Source of the DNA: Planctomycetota bacterium
GTDB lineage: Bacteria; Planctomycetota; PUPC01
Assembly: GCA_003559755.1 (NCBI GenBank)
Contig: PWKM01000314.1
Span: forward strand, 1 to 14,246
Reading direction: 5' to 3'
DNA length: 14,246 nt
Part shown: piece after piece, positions 1-8,300 of the stretch
Numbering within the stretch: position 1 is the stretch's first letter
How the letters are laid out: each line of letters begins with the position of its first letter
Notes under the pieces: model-generated
The model's database searches: none
What the model was told of the DNA's origin: nothing
What the model saw: only the letters and a program-made list of their open reading frames with translations
Position numbers and translations under genes: made by a program

Positions 1-101
1 CCCGGGACGCCGAGCGCAGGCGATACTATGTCGTCGCCATCAATGCCCTGGGCGAACGGGGCGAGCCGTCGATCGGAGCGTGGGCGTTCGGAAGGCCGTA
101 A
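1..101 (+). CDS. C-terminal end of an FN3-type protein, partial (5' end outside window)
   Basis: An open frame enters from the left edge (first full codon at 3) and stops at TAA 99-101, giving 32 residues ending in YYVVAINALGERGEP...AWAFGRP. Alternating hydrophobic residues with a YYVVAINALGE core are typical of the last strands of a fibronectin type III module. Aligned from the stop codon without gaps, 13 of 32 residues match the end of the large lipoprotein at 9028-13161 (shared RR.YY, two glycines, PS.G.W and a final G.P). I therefore infer that this is the tail of a paralogue of that protein, probably a large exported protein. Only the tail is visible, so nothing can be said of its other domains. 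The stop lies 29 bp from the end of the convergent kinase gene. Confidence 0.6.
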   Translation, partial: RDAERRRYYVVAINALGERGEPSIGAWAFGRP

Positions 102-130
102 ACGGCTCGCTTCGCCGGCTCCCCCATCGC

Positions 131-1081
131 CTACTTGTCGAACGCCCGGTGGATGATCGTCTGCGCCTGCTGCTTGTACCCGCGGGCCGCTCGGTTGTCG
201 TGGCTCCGCCCCGCGCGGATCACGATGTATTTCTGAAGCTCGTACAGCAGGTAGAATACGTTCCTGATGCGGGCTTCCTGCGATTCGTCGCGCGGCCGGC
301 CATAGCCCCGCCAGAACGCGGGGGTTGAGATGCCGCAGTAGTCGAGCACGGCGAACTCGATCTCGGGATCGCCCCACAGTGCCCGGTCCCAGTCCACCAG
401 CCCGGTCAGCCGTCCGGCCCCGTCCACCAGGATGTTCTGGGCCCACACATCCATATGCAGCAGCCGGGCCGGACCGGGCCGGTCGAACAGCGGAATGTGG
501 CGGTCGAGGAGGCCGACCAGGTCGTCCCGCTCGGCCGTGCTGTAGTGGCCCACGCCCACGATATCGTCGAGCAGTTTCCGCCACATCACGGTGAAAGCGT
601 CCGCCCAGTTGTCCTCCGGTTCCATCGGCCGGTGCTCGCCCAGGTATCCATACCGGTCGGCGGTCAGCGAGTGTGCCTGGGCCAGGCATTCGCCGACCCG
701 CCGCATCACCGGCTCGGCGTCGGCGACCGGCACTTGGGAGAGCGGCGCCCCGGGCAGACGCCGCATCAGGACATAATCGCGGTCGATCACATCGTGCGAA
801 TCGTCGTAAGCGATGATCTCGGCGACGGGCACGTCGGTCTTCCCGAGCAGCAGGCGGTGGATACTCGGCTCCTGACGCATCATATCCCGCTCGTAGAAGA
901 GAAACACAGAATCGGCGGGCGGGGCGACCCGCAAGACCAGCTCATCGCCGTCGGACGTGACGAAATACCCGGTGTTGAACTTGCCCGTCGAGATGGGCTC
1001 CAGCTCGATCTTCGCCGCCGTCCGCCCGACGTGACGTCGCACACATTCGGCCAGCTTGGAATGTTCGAAGTTCTCGACCAT
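131..1081 (-). CDS. Aminoglycoside phosphotransferase (APH)-family kinase
   Basis: A 316-residue protein of the APH/choline-kinase-like fold, which transfers a phosphate from ATP to a small molecule in the cytoplasm. A loop STGKFNTGY (about 31-39) followed by VLRV (49-52) matches the nucleotide-binding N-lobe, and E71 could be the partner of the lobe lysine/arginine. The catalytic Brenner-type motif HMDVWAQN (H209, D211, N216) is intact, and GLVDWDRA (227-234) supplies the metal-binding aspartate. The length is usual for the family. ATG at 1081 is preceded by an excellent AGGAGGT site (minus strand, 1085-1091) with 3 nt between site and start. The acetyltransferase gene lies 34 bp upstream on the same strand, so the two are probably co-transcribed. 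The family includes drug-resistance enzymes, but also kinases for sugars, amino acids and homoserine; the substrate cannot be read from the sequence. Confidence 0.88.
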   Translation of the reverse strand: MVENFEHSKLAECVRRHVGRTAAKIELEPISTGKFNTGYFVTSDGDELVLRVAPPADSVFLFYERDMMRQEPSIHRLLLGKTDVPVAEIIAYDDSHDVIDRDYVLMRRLPGAPLSQVPVADAEPVMRRVGECLAQAHSLTADRYGYLGEHRPMEPEDNWADAFTVMWRKLLDDIVGVGHYSTAERDDLVGLLDRHIPLFDRPGPARLLHMDVWAQNILVDGAGRLTGLVDWDRALWGDPEIEFAVLDYCGISTPAFWRGYGRPRDESQEARIRNVFYLLYELQKYIVIRAGRSHDNRAARGYKQQAQTIIHRAFDK

Positions 1082-1115
1082 CGTACCTCCTGAAGGCAGG
1101 GATATTGCGGGTGAA

Positions 1116-1679
1116 TCAGGTGGGCAGGACGTCCGGCGGCGTCATCTTGTAGTAGTAGCGGGCGAGACCGGACATGCCGATGCCCCGCCTCCGCTCGACG
1201 GTCCACGGCCTGTCCAGCTCGCTGAACTCGCGCAGGACCGCCTGGTACAGGGCGACCGCCGGCGGGTTGTTCATATAGGCCGACCAGGTCAGCGGCAGCC
1301 CGTTCCGCTCAGCGATCCCGGCGGCCAGCCGGACCGCCGCTCGGGCGACACCGAGCCGCCGGTACAGCGGGAAAACGTAGAACTCGGCGAGCTGGATCGA
1401 CGGGCCCTCGCGGGCTTCGATCCCTCGAGACAACTCCCGCAGGAGCACCAGACCGGCACGCCGCCCGTCGACGCGGATGAAATACGGCTGTCGCGTCGTA
1501 TCCTGCCAATAGAGCTTGAACCCCTGGTATTCGTATCGACCGTGTCGGTTTGGCCGGGCCCCGTTGAACCGGGCCAGTTCCGCCAGGTAATCCTGGAACC
1601 GGTCGGTGAATTCGGGCATATCGTCCCTGTCGGCGGGCACCAGTTCGACCGCGTTGGCTATCCTGCCCGAAGATTCCAT
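1116..1679 (-). CDS. GNAT-family N-acetyltransferase
   Basis: A 187-residue protein of the GCN5-related acetyltransferase fold, which moves an acetyl group from acetyl-CoA to an amine. The acetyl-CoA pyrophosphate loop is visible as YRRLGVAR (106-113, fitting R/QxxGxG/A), preceded by the strand AEFYVFP (98-104). The later SAYMNNPPAVALYQ segment (about 133-146) is the usual C-terminal half with N/Y residues near the cofactor. The N-terminal VELVPA strand supports the ATG at 1679 as the true start. No Shine-Dalgarno site precedes it; instead a TATAAT box ends only 8 nt before the ATG, so the message may be leaderless or nearly so. It is the first gene of a probable two-gene unit with the kinase and is divergent from the restriction-modification gene. 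The substrate is unknown. Confidence 0.82.
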   Translation of the reverse strand: MESSGRIANAVELVPADRDDMPEFTDRFQDYLAELARFNGARPNRHGRYEYQGFKLYWQDTTRQPYFIRVDGRRAGLVLLRELSRGIEAREGPSIQLAEFYVFPLYRRLGVARAAVRLAAGIAERNGLPLTWSAYMNNPPAVALYQAVLREFSELDRPWTVERRRGIGMSGLARYYYKMTPPDVLPT

Positions 1680-1687
1680 CGGCGGCC

Positions 1688-1715
1688 ATTATACCGGCCC
1701 CGCCCCCGCGGGCAA
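1688..1715 (-). promoter_or_regulatory. Sigma70-like promoter of the GNAT-kinase pair
   Basis: On the minus strand a perfect TATAAT (1688-1693) lies 16 bp from TTGCCC (1710-1715). Transcription from it would begin at about 1680, next to the ATG at 1679, predicting a leaderless or near-leaderless message. Confidence 0.55.
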
Positions 1716-1889
1716 CTGGACGACTAGCGGATGGCATGCCCGTGCATATCGCGTCGCCTGCACTCTGGCGCTTTCAGCTACGATATAGTAAAATCCCACC
1801 TCGGGCCGGACGGAGCAGAGCAGCGCAGCGGATAACCGTGGTCCGCATCGCTCGTCGTCCCGTTTTATCGTTCCGCAGAGCACAATCAC

Positions 1890-1896
1890 GAGGGAG
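1890..1896 (+). promoter_or_regulatory. Ribosome binding site fixing the restriction-modification start
   Basis: GAGGGAG followed by 4 nt and ATG at 1901. It supports the start at 1901 over an in-frame ATG at 1736, whose 55 extra residues are Arg/Ala-rich and look non-coding. Confidence 0.7.
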
Positions 1897-1900
1897 CAGC

Positions 1901-4900
1901 ATGTCGAATAGCCGGTTGATTCTCGATCCGCTGCGCACATTCGCTGAAGCTGTGACCGACCGGATGACGGCCTCGACGCCGGGCGAACCCGAAAACCAGC
2001 TTCGCGCCCCGTTCGAAGCGTTCATGCAGGCCGTCGGGGAGGCAAGGCATGTGCCGGTACTTTGCACCGGAGAGGCGCGAGTCCGCCGGCTGGGTAAGCC
2101 CGACTACGCCGTGCATTCCGCCGGTTTGTTGGTCGGGTTCGCCGAGTTGAAGGCGCCCGGTACGAGAGCCAATCCCAACAAGTTTTCAGCCGGCAGCCAC
2201 AACGGCCAACAGTGGAGACGGTTCCAGGCCTTCCCCAACTTGCTTTACTGCGACGGCAACGAGTGGGGCCTGTACCGATCAGGGGAACGCGAACGCCGCA
2301 TCGTCCGTTTGACGGGCGACGTGACTGAGGACGGTCCCGATGCTGTCGCCCCGAAGGACGCCGACGCTCTCTGGTCCCTTCTGGCCGACTTCCTGCAGTG
2401 GAGGCCCATTATCCCCGACCGTGTCGAGGACCTTCCGAAGTTGCTCGCTCCGCTGTGCCGCTCCCTGCGCGACGACGTGACCGAGGCCCTGGCCGACCCG
2501 AATTCCCCGCTCCACGACCTCGCAAGGGACTGGCGGCAACTGCTCTTCCCCGACGCATCGGACGAGCAGTTCGCCGACGCCTACGCCCAGACCGTCACCT
2601 TCGCACTGCTGCTGGCCCGGAGCGAGGGGGCGGACCCACTGACGCTCACCGAGGCCCAGAATGCCCTGGCCGTCGAGCACAGCTTGCTCTCGCGAGCATT
2701 GCAGGTCCTTACTGATACGACCGCGCGCGAGGAAATCTCTGCATCCCTGAACATGCTGCTCCGCCTGATTCAAGAGGTCCAGCCGGAAACGTTCACGCCG
2801 GCCGACGGAGAGGACCCCTGGCTCTTCTTCTACGAGGACTTTCTCGCTGTTTACGACCCCCAGCTTCGCAAGGACGCCGGCGCATACTACACCCCAGTTC
2901 AGGTGGTCCGGGCCCAGGTTCGCCTCATCGACGACCTGCTTACCGGCCGGCTGGGCAAACCGCTGGGGTTTGCCGACCCCGACGTCGTTACCCTCGACCC
3001 CGCCGCCGGAACCGGCACATACCTGCTCGGTGTGATTGACCATGCTCTCGGGCGGGTGGAGGCAGAGCAGGGCGCCGGTGCCGTGCCGGGTAAGGCCTCG
3101 GACCTGGCCAGGAACATCTACGGATTTGAAATCATGGTTGGCCCGTTCGCCGTGACGGAACTCCGCGTCAGCCAGGCGCTCGAGAGCCGCGGCGCCGAGC
3201 TGCCCGATGACGGGACGCACGTTTACCTCACCGACACATTGGAAAGTCCATACGCTACGCCGCGGCAACTGCCGCTTTATCTGCAACCCATCGCGGATCA
3301 ACATGCGAAAGCGCTGGACGTAAAAGAAAATGTCTCCGTCATTGTCTGCCTGGGTAATCCGCCCTACGACCGGAACCCGGCCGCCGACCCCGACGATCCC
3401 GCCAGCCGCGCTCGCACCGGCCATTGGGTGCGATGGGGCGATGACGGCGACGGTGCGGTATCAATCTTGCGCGACTTTACCGAACCGACAAGGGTGGCGG
3501 GCCACGCCGGGCATCTGAAGAACCTCTACAACCTCTATGTCTATTTCTGGCGCTGGGCGCTGTGGAAGGTTTTCGAAGCGGAGACGATGTCCGGGCCGGG
3601 CATCGTCAGCTTTATCTCCGCTTGTAGCTACCTCGACGGCGACGCCTTCTGCGGCATGCGCGAGCACATGCGGCGCATATGCGATGAAATCTGGGTTCTT
3701 GACTTGGGCGGCGAAGGACGCGGTACGCGGCAGACCGAAAACGTGTTCGCCATTCAGACCCCGGTGGCGATCACGGTCGCATTCCGGCACGGCGACACCG
3801 ACAAGGAAAACCCAGCGACGGTCCGGTATGCCGACCTTGTCAACGGTCTGCTTTCGCGCGACGACAAGCTGCTGGCGTTGGACACGATAGACGGCTTCCG
3901 GTCGCTCGAGTGGCAGGACTGCCCCGACGAATGGCACGCGCCGTTCCGGCCGGCGGGTACCGGCACATACTTTCGCTGGCCACAACTCAAGGACATGTTC
4001 CCCTGGCAGCATTCGGGGGCCCAGTTCAAAAGAACCTGGCCGATATGCCCTTGCCCTGATACGTTGCAACGCCGCTGGCGATCTCTGCTGAAGGCAGGCA
4101 ATCGGGCTGATGCCTTCAAGGAAACACGGGATCGTAAGGTGACACGCGGTTATTCTGCGTTGCCTGACGCGGACCCAGGGAAGCCAATCGCGGAGCTGGA
4201 CCCCAATGCGCCTCCCCCACCGATGGAGCGGTATGCATACCGGTCGTTTGATCGTCAGTGGGTCTTTGCGGATACCCGCTTGGGAGATTTCATCCGCCCT
4301 GTTTTTTGGGCAGCCCACGGCGACGGGCAATTGTACTTGGCCAGTCTGTTGACAATGGCGCTTGGACAAGGTGCAGCGGCAACGGTCTCTACCTACGTTC
4401 CTGACCTTCATTGTTTTGCTGGCCCTGGCAAAGGAGCAAAGGATGTGATGCCCTTGTACCGCGACGCGGCGTGCGAAGAGGCGAACATCCTGCCAGAGCT
4501 GCTGAACCTGCTCGCCGAGCAATACGGGCAGGACGTGTCACCGGAGGATTTCCTGGCCTACGTGTACGGCGTTCTGGCGCAGCCGGCGTTCACCGAGCGG
4601 TTTGTCAAGGAACTCGGCACGCGGGAACTGCGCGTTCCGCTGACGAAAGACAGGGAACTGTTCGAGGAGGTGCGAAACGTGGGGGCGAACCTGCTCTGGC
4701 TGCACACCTACGGCGAGCGGTACGTCCCGGGGGGCGAGCACAAAGGGCGCGTCCCGAGGGGCAAGGCGAAATGCATGAAAGCCGTGCCGGGCGACGATGC
4801 GGGCTACCCCGAAGACTATGAGTACAGCGAAACGACGAAGACGCTGCACGTGGGAAACGGAGCGTTCGCGCCCGTCGAGCCGGAAGTGTACGAGTTTGAG

Positions 4901-5209
4901 GTGTCCGGTCTCAAAGTGGTGCAGTCGTGGCTCGGTTACCGGATGAAGAAGCCCAGAGGCAGGAAATCATCCGATCTGGACGACATCAATCCGACGCGCT
5001 GGCCGTCCGAGTTCACCACCGAGCTACTGGAGCTTCTCTGGGTACTGGAGCATACCCTGGCCGAGTATCCGAAACAGGCGGAACTGCTGGAGCGGTTGGT
5101 CTCCGGCGAGTGTTTCCAGGCCGACGAATTGCCCGAGGTCCCGGAGCAGATGCGCCGGCCGCCCCGCCGCCGGACACAACAGGAGTTTTTCGACAACAAC
5201 AACGACTGA
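1901..5209 (+). CDS. Single-chain restriction-modification protein, Type IIG/ISP-like (nuclease plus N6-adenine methylase)
   Basis: A 1102-residue protein that probably cuts and methylates DNA in one chain. Residues 1-150 hold a PD-(D/E)XK-type nuclease: KPDYAV (D68) followed by AELKAPG (E82, K84), then QQWRRFQAFPNLLYCDGNEW. Around 324-332, KDAGAYYTP is the conserved segment before the methylase. LDPAAGTGTYLL (365-376) is the AdoMet motif I, and NPPY (486-489) is the catalytic motif of an N6-adenine methyltransferase. Residues from about 560 to 1102 form the long C-terminal part expected to contain target recognition, ending in a family-like WLGYR...LLELLWVLEHTL segment. From memory, this architecture matches proteins named type ISP restriction/modification enzyme. 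No Walker helicase motor is visible between nuclease and methylase, so classical translocating ISP action is unlikely. No partner hsd gene is present. It could instead act as a methylase with a degraded nuclease, but the nuclease residues look intact. Confidence 0.85.
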   Translation: MSNSRLILDPLRTFAEAVTDRMTASTPGEPENQLRAPFEAFMQAVGEARHVPVLCTGEARVRRLGKPDYAVHSAGLLVGFAELKAPGTRANPNKFSAGSHNGQQWRRFQAFPNLLYCDGNEWGLYRSGERERRIVRLTGDVTEDGPDAVAPKDADALWSLLADFLQWRPIIPDRVEDLPKLLAPLCRSLRDDVTEALADPNSPLHDLARDWRQLLFPDASDEQFADAYAQTVTFALLLARSEGADPLTLTEAQNALAVEHSLLSRALQVLTDTTAREEISASLNMLLRLIQEVQPETFTPADGEDPWLFFYEDFLAVYDPQLRKDAGAYYTPVQVVRAQVRLIDDLLTGRLGKPLGFADPDVVTLDPAAGTGTYLLGVIDHALGRVEAEQGAGAVPGKASDLARNIYGFEIMVGPFAVTELRVSQALESRGAELPDDGTHVYLTDTLESPYATPRQLPLYLQPIADQHAKALDVKENVSVIVCLGNPPYDRNPAADPDDPASRARTGHWVRWGDDGDGAVSILRDFTEPTRVAGHAGHLKNLYNLYVYFWRWALWKVFEAETMSGPGIVSFISACSYLDGDAFCGMREHMRRICDEIWVLDLGGEGRGTRQTENVFAIQTPVAITVAFRHGDTDKENPATVRYADLVNGLLSRDDKLLALDTIDGFRSLEWQDCPDEWHAPFRPAGTGTYFRWPQLKDMFPWQHSGAQFKRTWPICPCPDTLQRRWRSLLKAGNRADAFKETRDRKVTRGYSALPDADPGKPIAELDPNAPPPPMERYAYRSFDRQWVFADTRLGDFIRPVFWAAHGDGQLYLASLLTMALGQGAAATVSTYVPDLHCFAGPGKGAKDVMPLYRDAACEEANILPELLNLLAEQYGQDVSPEDFLAYVYGVLAQPAFTERFVKELGTRELRVPLTKDRELFEEVRNVGANLLWLHTYGERYVPGGEHKGRVPRGKAKCMKAVPGDDAGYPEDYEYSETTKTLHVGNGAFAPVEPEVYEFEVSGLKVVQSWLGYRMKKPRGRKSSDLDDINPTRWPSEFTTELLELLWVLEHTLAEYPKQAELLERLVSGECFQADELPEVPEQMRRPPRRRTQQEFFDNNND

Positions 5210-5228
5210 TCGGTCGCCCGCCTCTCGA

Positions 5229-5254
5229 ACCGGCCGTCGGAGTAGTTGGCCGGT
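5229..5254 (+). terminator. GC-rich hairpin downstream of the restriction-modification gene
   Basis: ACCGGCC (5229-5235) pairs perfectly with GGCCGGT (5248-5254) across a 12-nt loop, 20 nt after the stop codon. It is followed by AAAATA rather than a T-run, so it is not a canonical intrinsic terminator. It may still stop or stabilise the transcript before the dnaE promoter. Confidence 0.3.
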
Positions 5255-5285
5255 AAAATAGACCCCCAAATCGGCCGGCAGGCAT

Positions 5286-5314
5286 TTGACGGGCGGCGGC
5301 CGAGCGGGTATCAT
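5286..5314 (+). promoter_or_regulatory. Sigma70-like promoter of dnaE
   Basis: TTGACG (5286-5291) and TATCAT (5309-5314) are separated by exactly 17 bp. Transcription would start near 5321, giving a leader of about 30 nt before ATG 5351. The leader has no clear Shine-Dalgarno site. Confidence 0.55.
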
Positions 5315-5350
5315 CCCGGAAACGCTTCACGAACCAGCCGGGTCTCCGAT

Positions 5351-8300
5351 ATGCCTTCCGACGATTTCGTACATCTGCACGTGCACAGCCACTTCAGCTT
5401 GCTCGACGGCGCCTGCCGCCTGGACGACCTGGTCAACCGGGCGGCGGACCTGGAAATGCCCGCCCTCGCCCTGACCGACCACGGCAACATGTACGGGATC
5501 ATCCAGTTCCGGCAGGCGGCCGAATCAGCGGGCATCAAGCCGATCATCGGCCTCGAGGCGTATGTCGCCCCCGGCTCGCGGACCGAGCGCAACGCGAGCG
5601 GGATGAGCGACGCGGCGTTCCACCTCACCCTGCTCGCCGAGAATCACGCCGGCTATCAAAACCTGCTCAAGCTGGCCTCGACGGCGTTCCTCGACGGGTT
5701 CTACTATAAGCCGCGGATCGACAAGGAGGCCCTCGCCGAGCATTCCGAAGGGCTGATCGCGCTGTCCGGCTGCCTCCAGGGCGAGGTCCCCCGCCTCCTG
5801 CTTACCGCGTCGTTCGACGATGCATTGGCCGCCGCACGGTCCTACGTGGACATCCTGGGGCCGGACAACTTTTTCATCGAGCTGCAGTACAACGGGATCG
5901 AGGAGCAGGAGCGGATTCTCGAGCCGCTGTGCGAGGTGGCCGGCGAACTCGGCCTGGGGACCGTCGCCACCAACGACATCCATTATATGGAGCGGGCCGC
6001 CTCGAAGGCACACGACGCCCTGTTGTGCATCAACACGGGCAAGACCATCGCCGACGAGCAGCGGATGCGGTTCCAGACCGACCAGTTCTACTTCCGGACC
6101 CCCGACGAGATGCGCCAGATCTTCGGGCGGTTCCCCGGGGCCATCGAGAACACCGGCCGGATCGCCGAGCGGTGCGACGCGGGCCTGGACTTCTCCGAGT
6201 TCCACTTCCCCATCTTCGAACCGCCCGACGGCCTGTCCGCCGGCGACTACCTCCGCCAACTCGCCGAGGAGGGCTTCCGCCGGAAATACCCCGACCCGCC
6301 CCCCGAGGCCCACGACCGACTCGACTACGAGCTGAGCGTCATCCACGACATGGGGTACGACACCTACTTCCTCATCGTCTGGGATTTCGTCCGGTTCTGC
6401 GAGGAGCGGGGCATCCCCGCCGGGGCACGCGGCTCGGGCTGCTCCAGCGTGGTCGGCTACTGCATGGGCATCTCGGCGGTCGATCCCATCCGCTACAACC
6501 TGATGTTCGAGCGGTTCCTCGACCCTGAGCGGAAGGAGATGCCCGACTTCGACATCGACCTGTGCGAGCGGCGGCGCGGCGAGGTGATCCAGTACGTCCG
6601 CGAGAAGTACGGGGCCGAGAACGTCGCCCAGATTATCACCTTCGGAACGCTCGGCGCCCGGGCCGCCATCCGGGACGTCGGCCGGGTGCTGGCCATCCCG
6701 CTGCCCAAGGTCGATCAGATCGCCAAGAAGGTCCCCGGCGAACTGAACGTGACGCTCGAAAACGCGCTGGAGCAGGAGCCGGAACTTCGGCGGATGCGGG
6801 AGGACGACCCCGATGTCCGGGAACTGTTCGACATCGCACTCCGAATCGAGGGGCTGAACCGGCACGCCTCGACCCACGCTGCGGGCGTGGTCATCGCCGA
6901 CCGCCCGCTCCGCGAATACACCCCGCTTTGTACACCCGGGGGCAAGGAAGTCACCACCCAGTGGCCGATGGACGACGTGGCCACGGCCGGCCTGCTCAAG
7001 ATGGACTTCCTCGGCCTGCGAACGCTGACCATCGTGCAGACCGCCGTCGACCTGATCCGGGACACCCGGGGCAACGACCTGGATATCGACGCCGTCCCGC
7101 TCGACGACGAGGAGACCTACCGATTGTTCCAGGCGGGCCGGACGACGGGGGTGTTCCAGTTCGGGTCCAGCGGGATGCAGGCGATGCTCCAGAAGCTCAA
7201 GCCCGACAAGTTCGAGGACCTCATCGCGGCGAACGCCCTGTACCGGCCGGCGGCGTTGAACGCCGGGCAGGTCGACGAGTTCATCAAGCGCAAGCACAAC
7301 CCCGAGCTGATCACCTACGAGCATCCGGTGCTCGAGGAATGCCTGGCCGAGTCATACGGGGTGATGGCCACGCAGGAGCAGGTGATGATGATCGTCCACA
7401 AACTGGCCGGGCTGTCGATGTCCCGTGCGTTGACCCTGGTGAAGGCGATCAGCAAGAAGAAGACCGACTACATCGAGGAGACGCGCAGCGATTTCATCGA
7501 GGGCGCGATCAAGAACGACGTCCCGCGCGCCCTGGCCGAGCGAATCTTCGAACTGATCGTGTTCTTCGGCGGATATGGCTTCAACCGGTCGCACTCGACC
7601 GCGTATGCGATGCTCGCCTATAAGACTGCCTTCCTCAAGGCCCATTACCCGGTCGAATTCATGGCGGCGACGCTTACCTGCGAGAGCGGGACCATCGACA
7701 AGGTCATCAAGTTCGTCGAAGAAGCCCGGAACATGGGCCTCGAGGTCCTCTGCCCCTGCGTGAACCGCAGCCGGAGCGAGTTCACCGTGGAGGACGACAG
7801 GATTCGGTACGGACTCAATGCCATCAAGGGCGTGGGCGAGAAGGCGGCCGAGGCGATCGTCGCCGCCCGAAGCGAGCACGGCCCGTTCCAGAGCTTCTAT
7901 GACTTCTGCGATACCATCGACCTGCACGCCGTCAACAAGCAGGTCGTCGAGGCCCTCATCAAGTGCGGTGCGATGGACTGCTTCGGCGTGCGGCGGTCGC
8001 AGATGATGCTCGTGCTCGAGCCGGCCCTGCGAATCGGAGCCGCCGCACAGCGTGACCGCGAGCGTGGCCAGATAGGCCTGTTCGGCGGGGGCGGCGACCC
8101 CGAAGTCGAGGAGGCGGCCGCCGAGGCAATGCCCGACGTGCCCGAATGGCCCGAGAGCAAACTGCTGGCCAACGAGCGCGAAGCCCTGGGGGTGTACATC
8201 AGCAGCCATCCGCTCGCCCGGCACGAGGCGCTGCTCAAAACGTTCTCGACCCTGGAGGCCGAACAGGCCGCCGAGGCCGAGGATGCCACCCCGGTGTTCA

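Larger units (their letters stand above)
1680..1900. other. Divergent intergenic region
   Basis: These 221 bp separate the minus-strand GNAT gene from the plus-strand restriction-modification gene. The left part carries the GNAT promoter. For the plus strand I see TATAGT at 1784-1789 as a possible -10 box but no convincing -35 at a normal distance. An 8-bp palindrome, GGCATGCC, lies at 1732-1739. No operator or regulator gene (such as a C protein) was found. Confidence 0.5.

Noticed and set aside
95..118. Short GC hairpins (GCCG TAAA CGGC and neighbours) between the convergent left genes as a bidirectional terminator
   Set aside because: The stems are only 4-5 bp and there is no T-run on either strand.
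1736..1900. Upstream in-frame ATG for the restriction-modification gene
   Set aside because: The added 55 residues are Arg/Ala-rich and unlike the family. ATG 1901 has a good ribosome binding site.
5246..5350. Upstream in-frame ATG for dnaE
   Set aside because: It would precede the TTGACG/TATCAT promoter and add 35 residues absent from the family, which begins just before FVHLH.
5525..7324. 599-residue open frame on the minus strand inside dnaE
   Set aside because: It lies opposite strongly conserved polymerase motifs and has no recognisable domain of its own.
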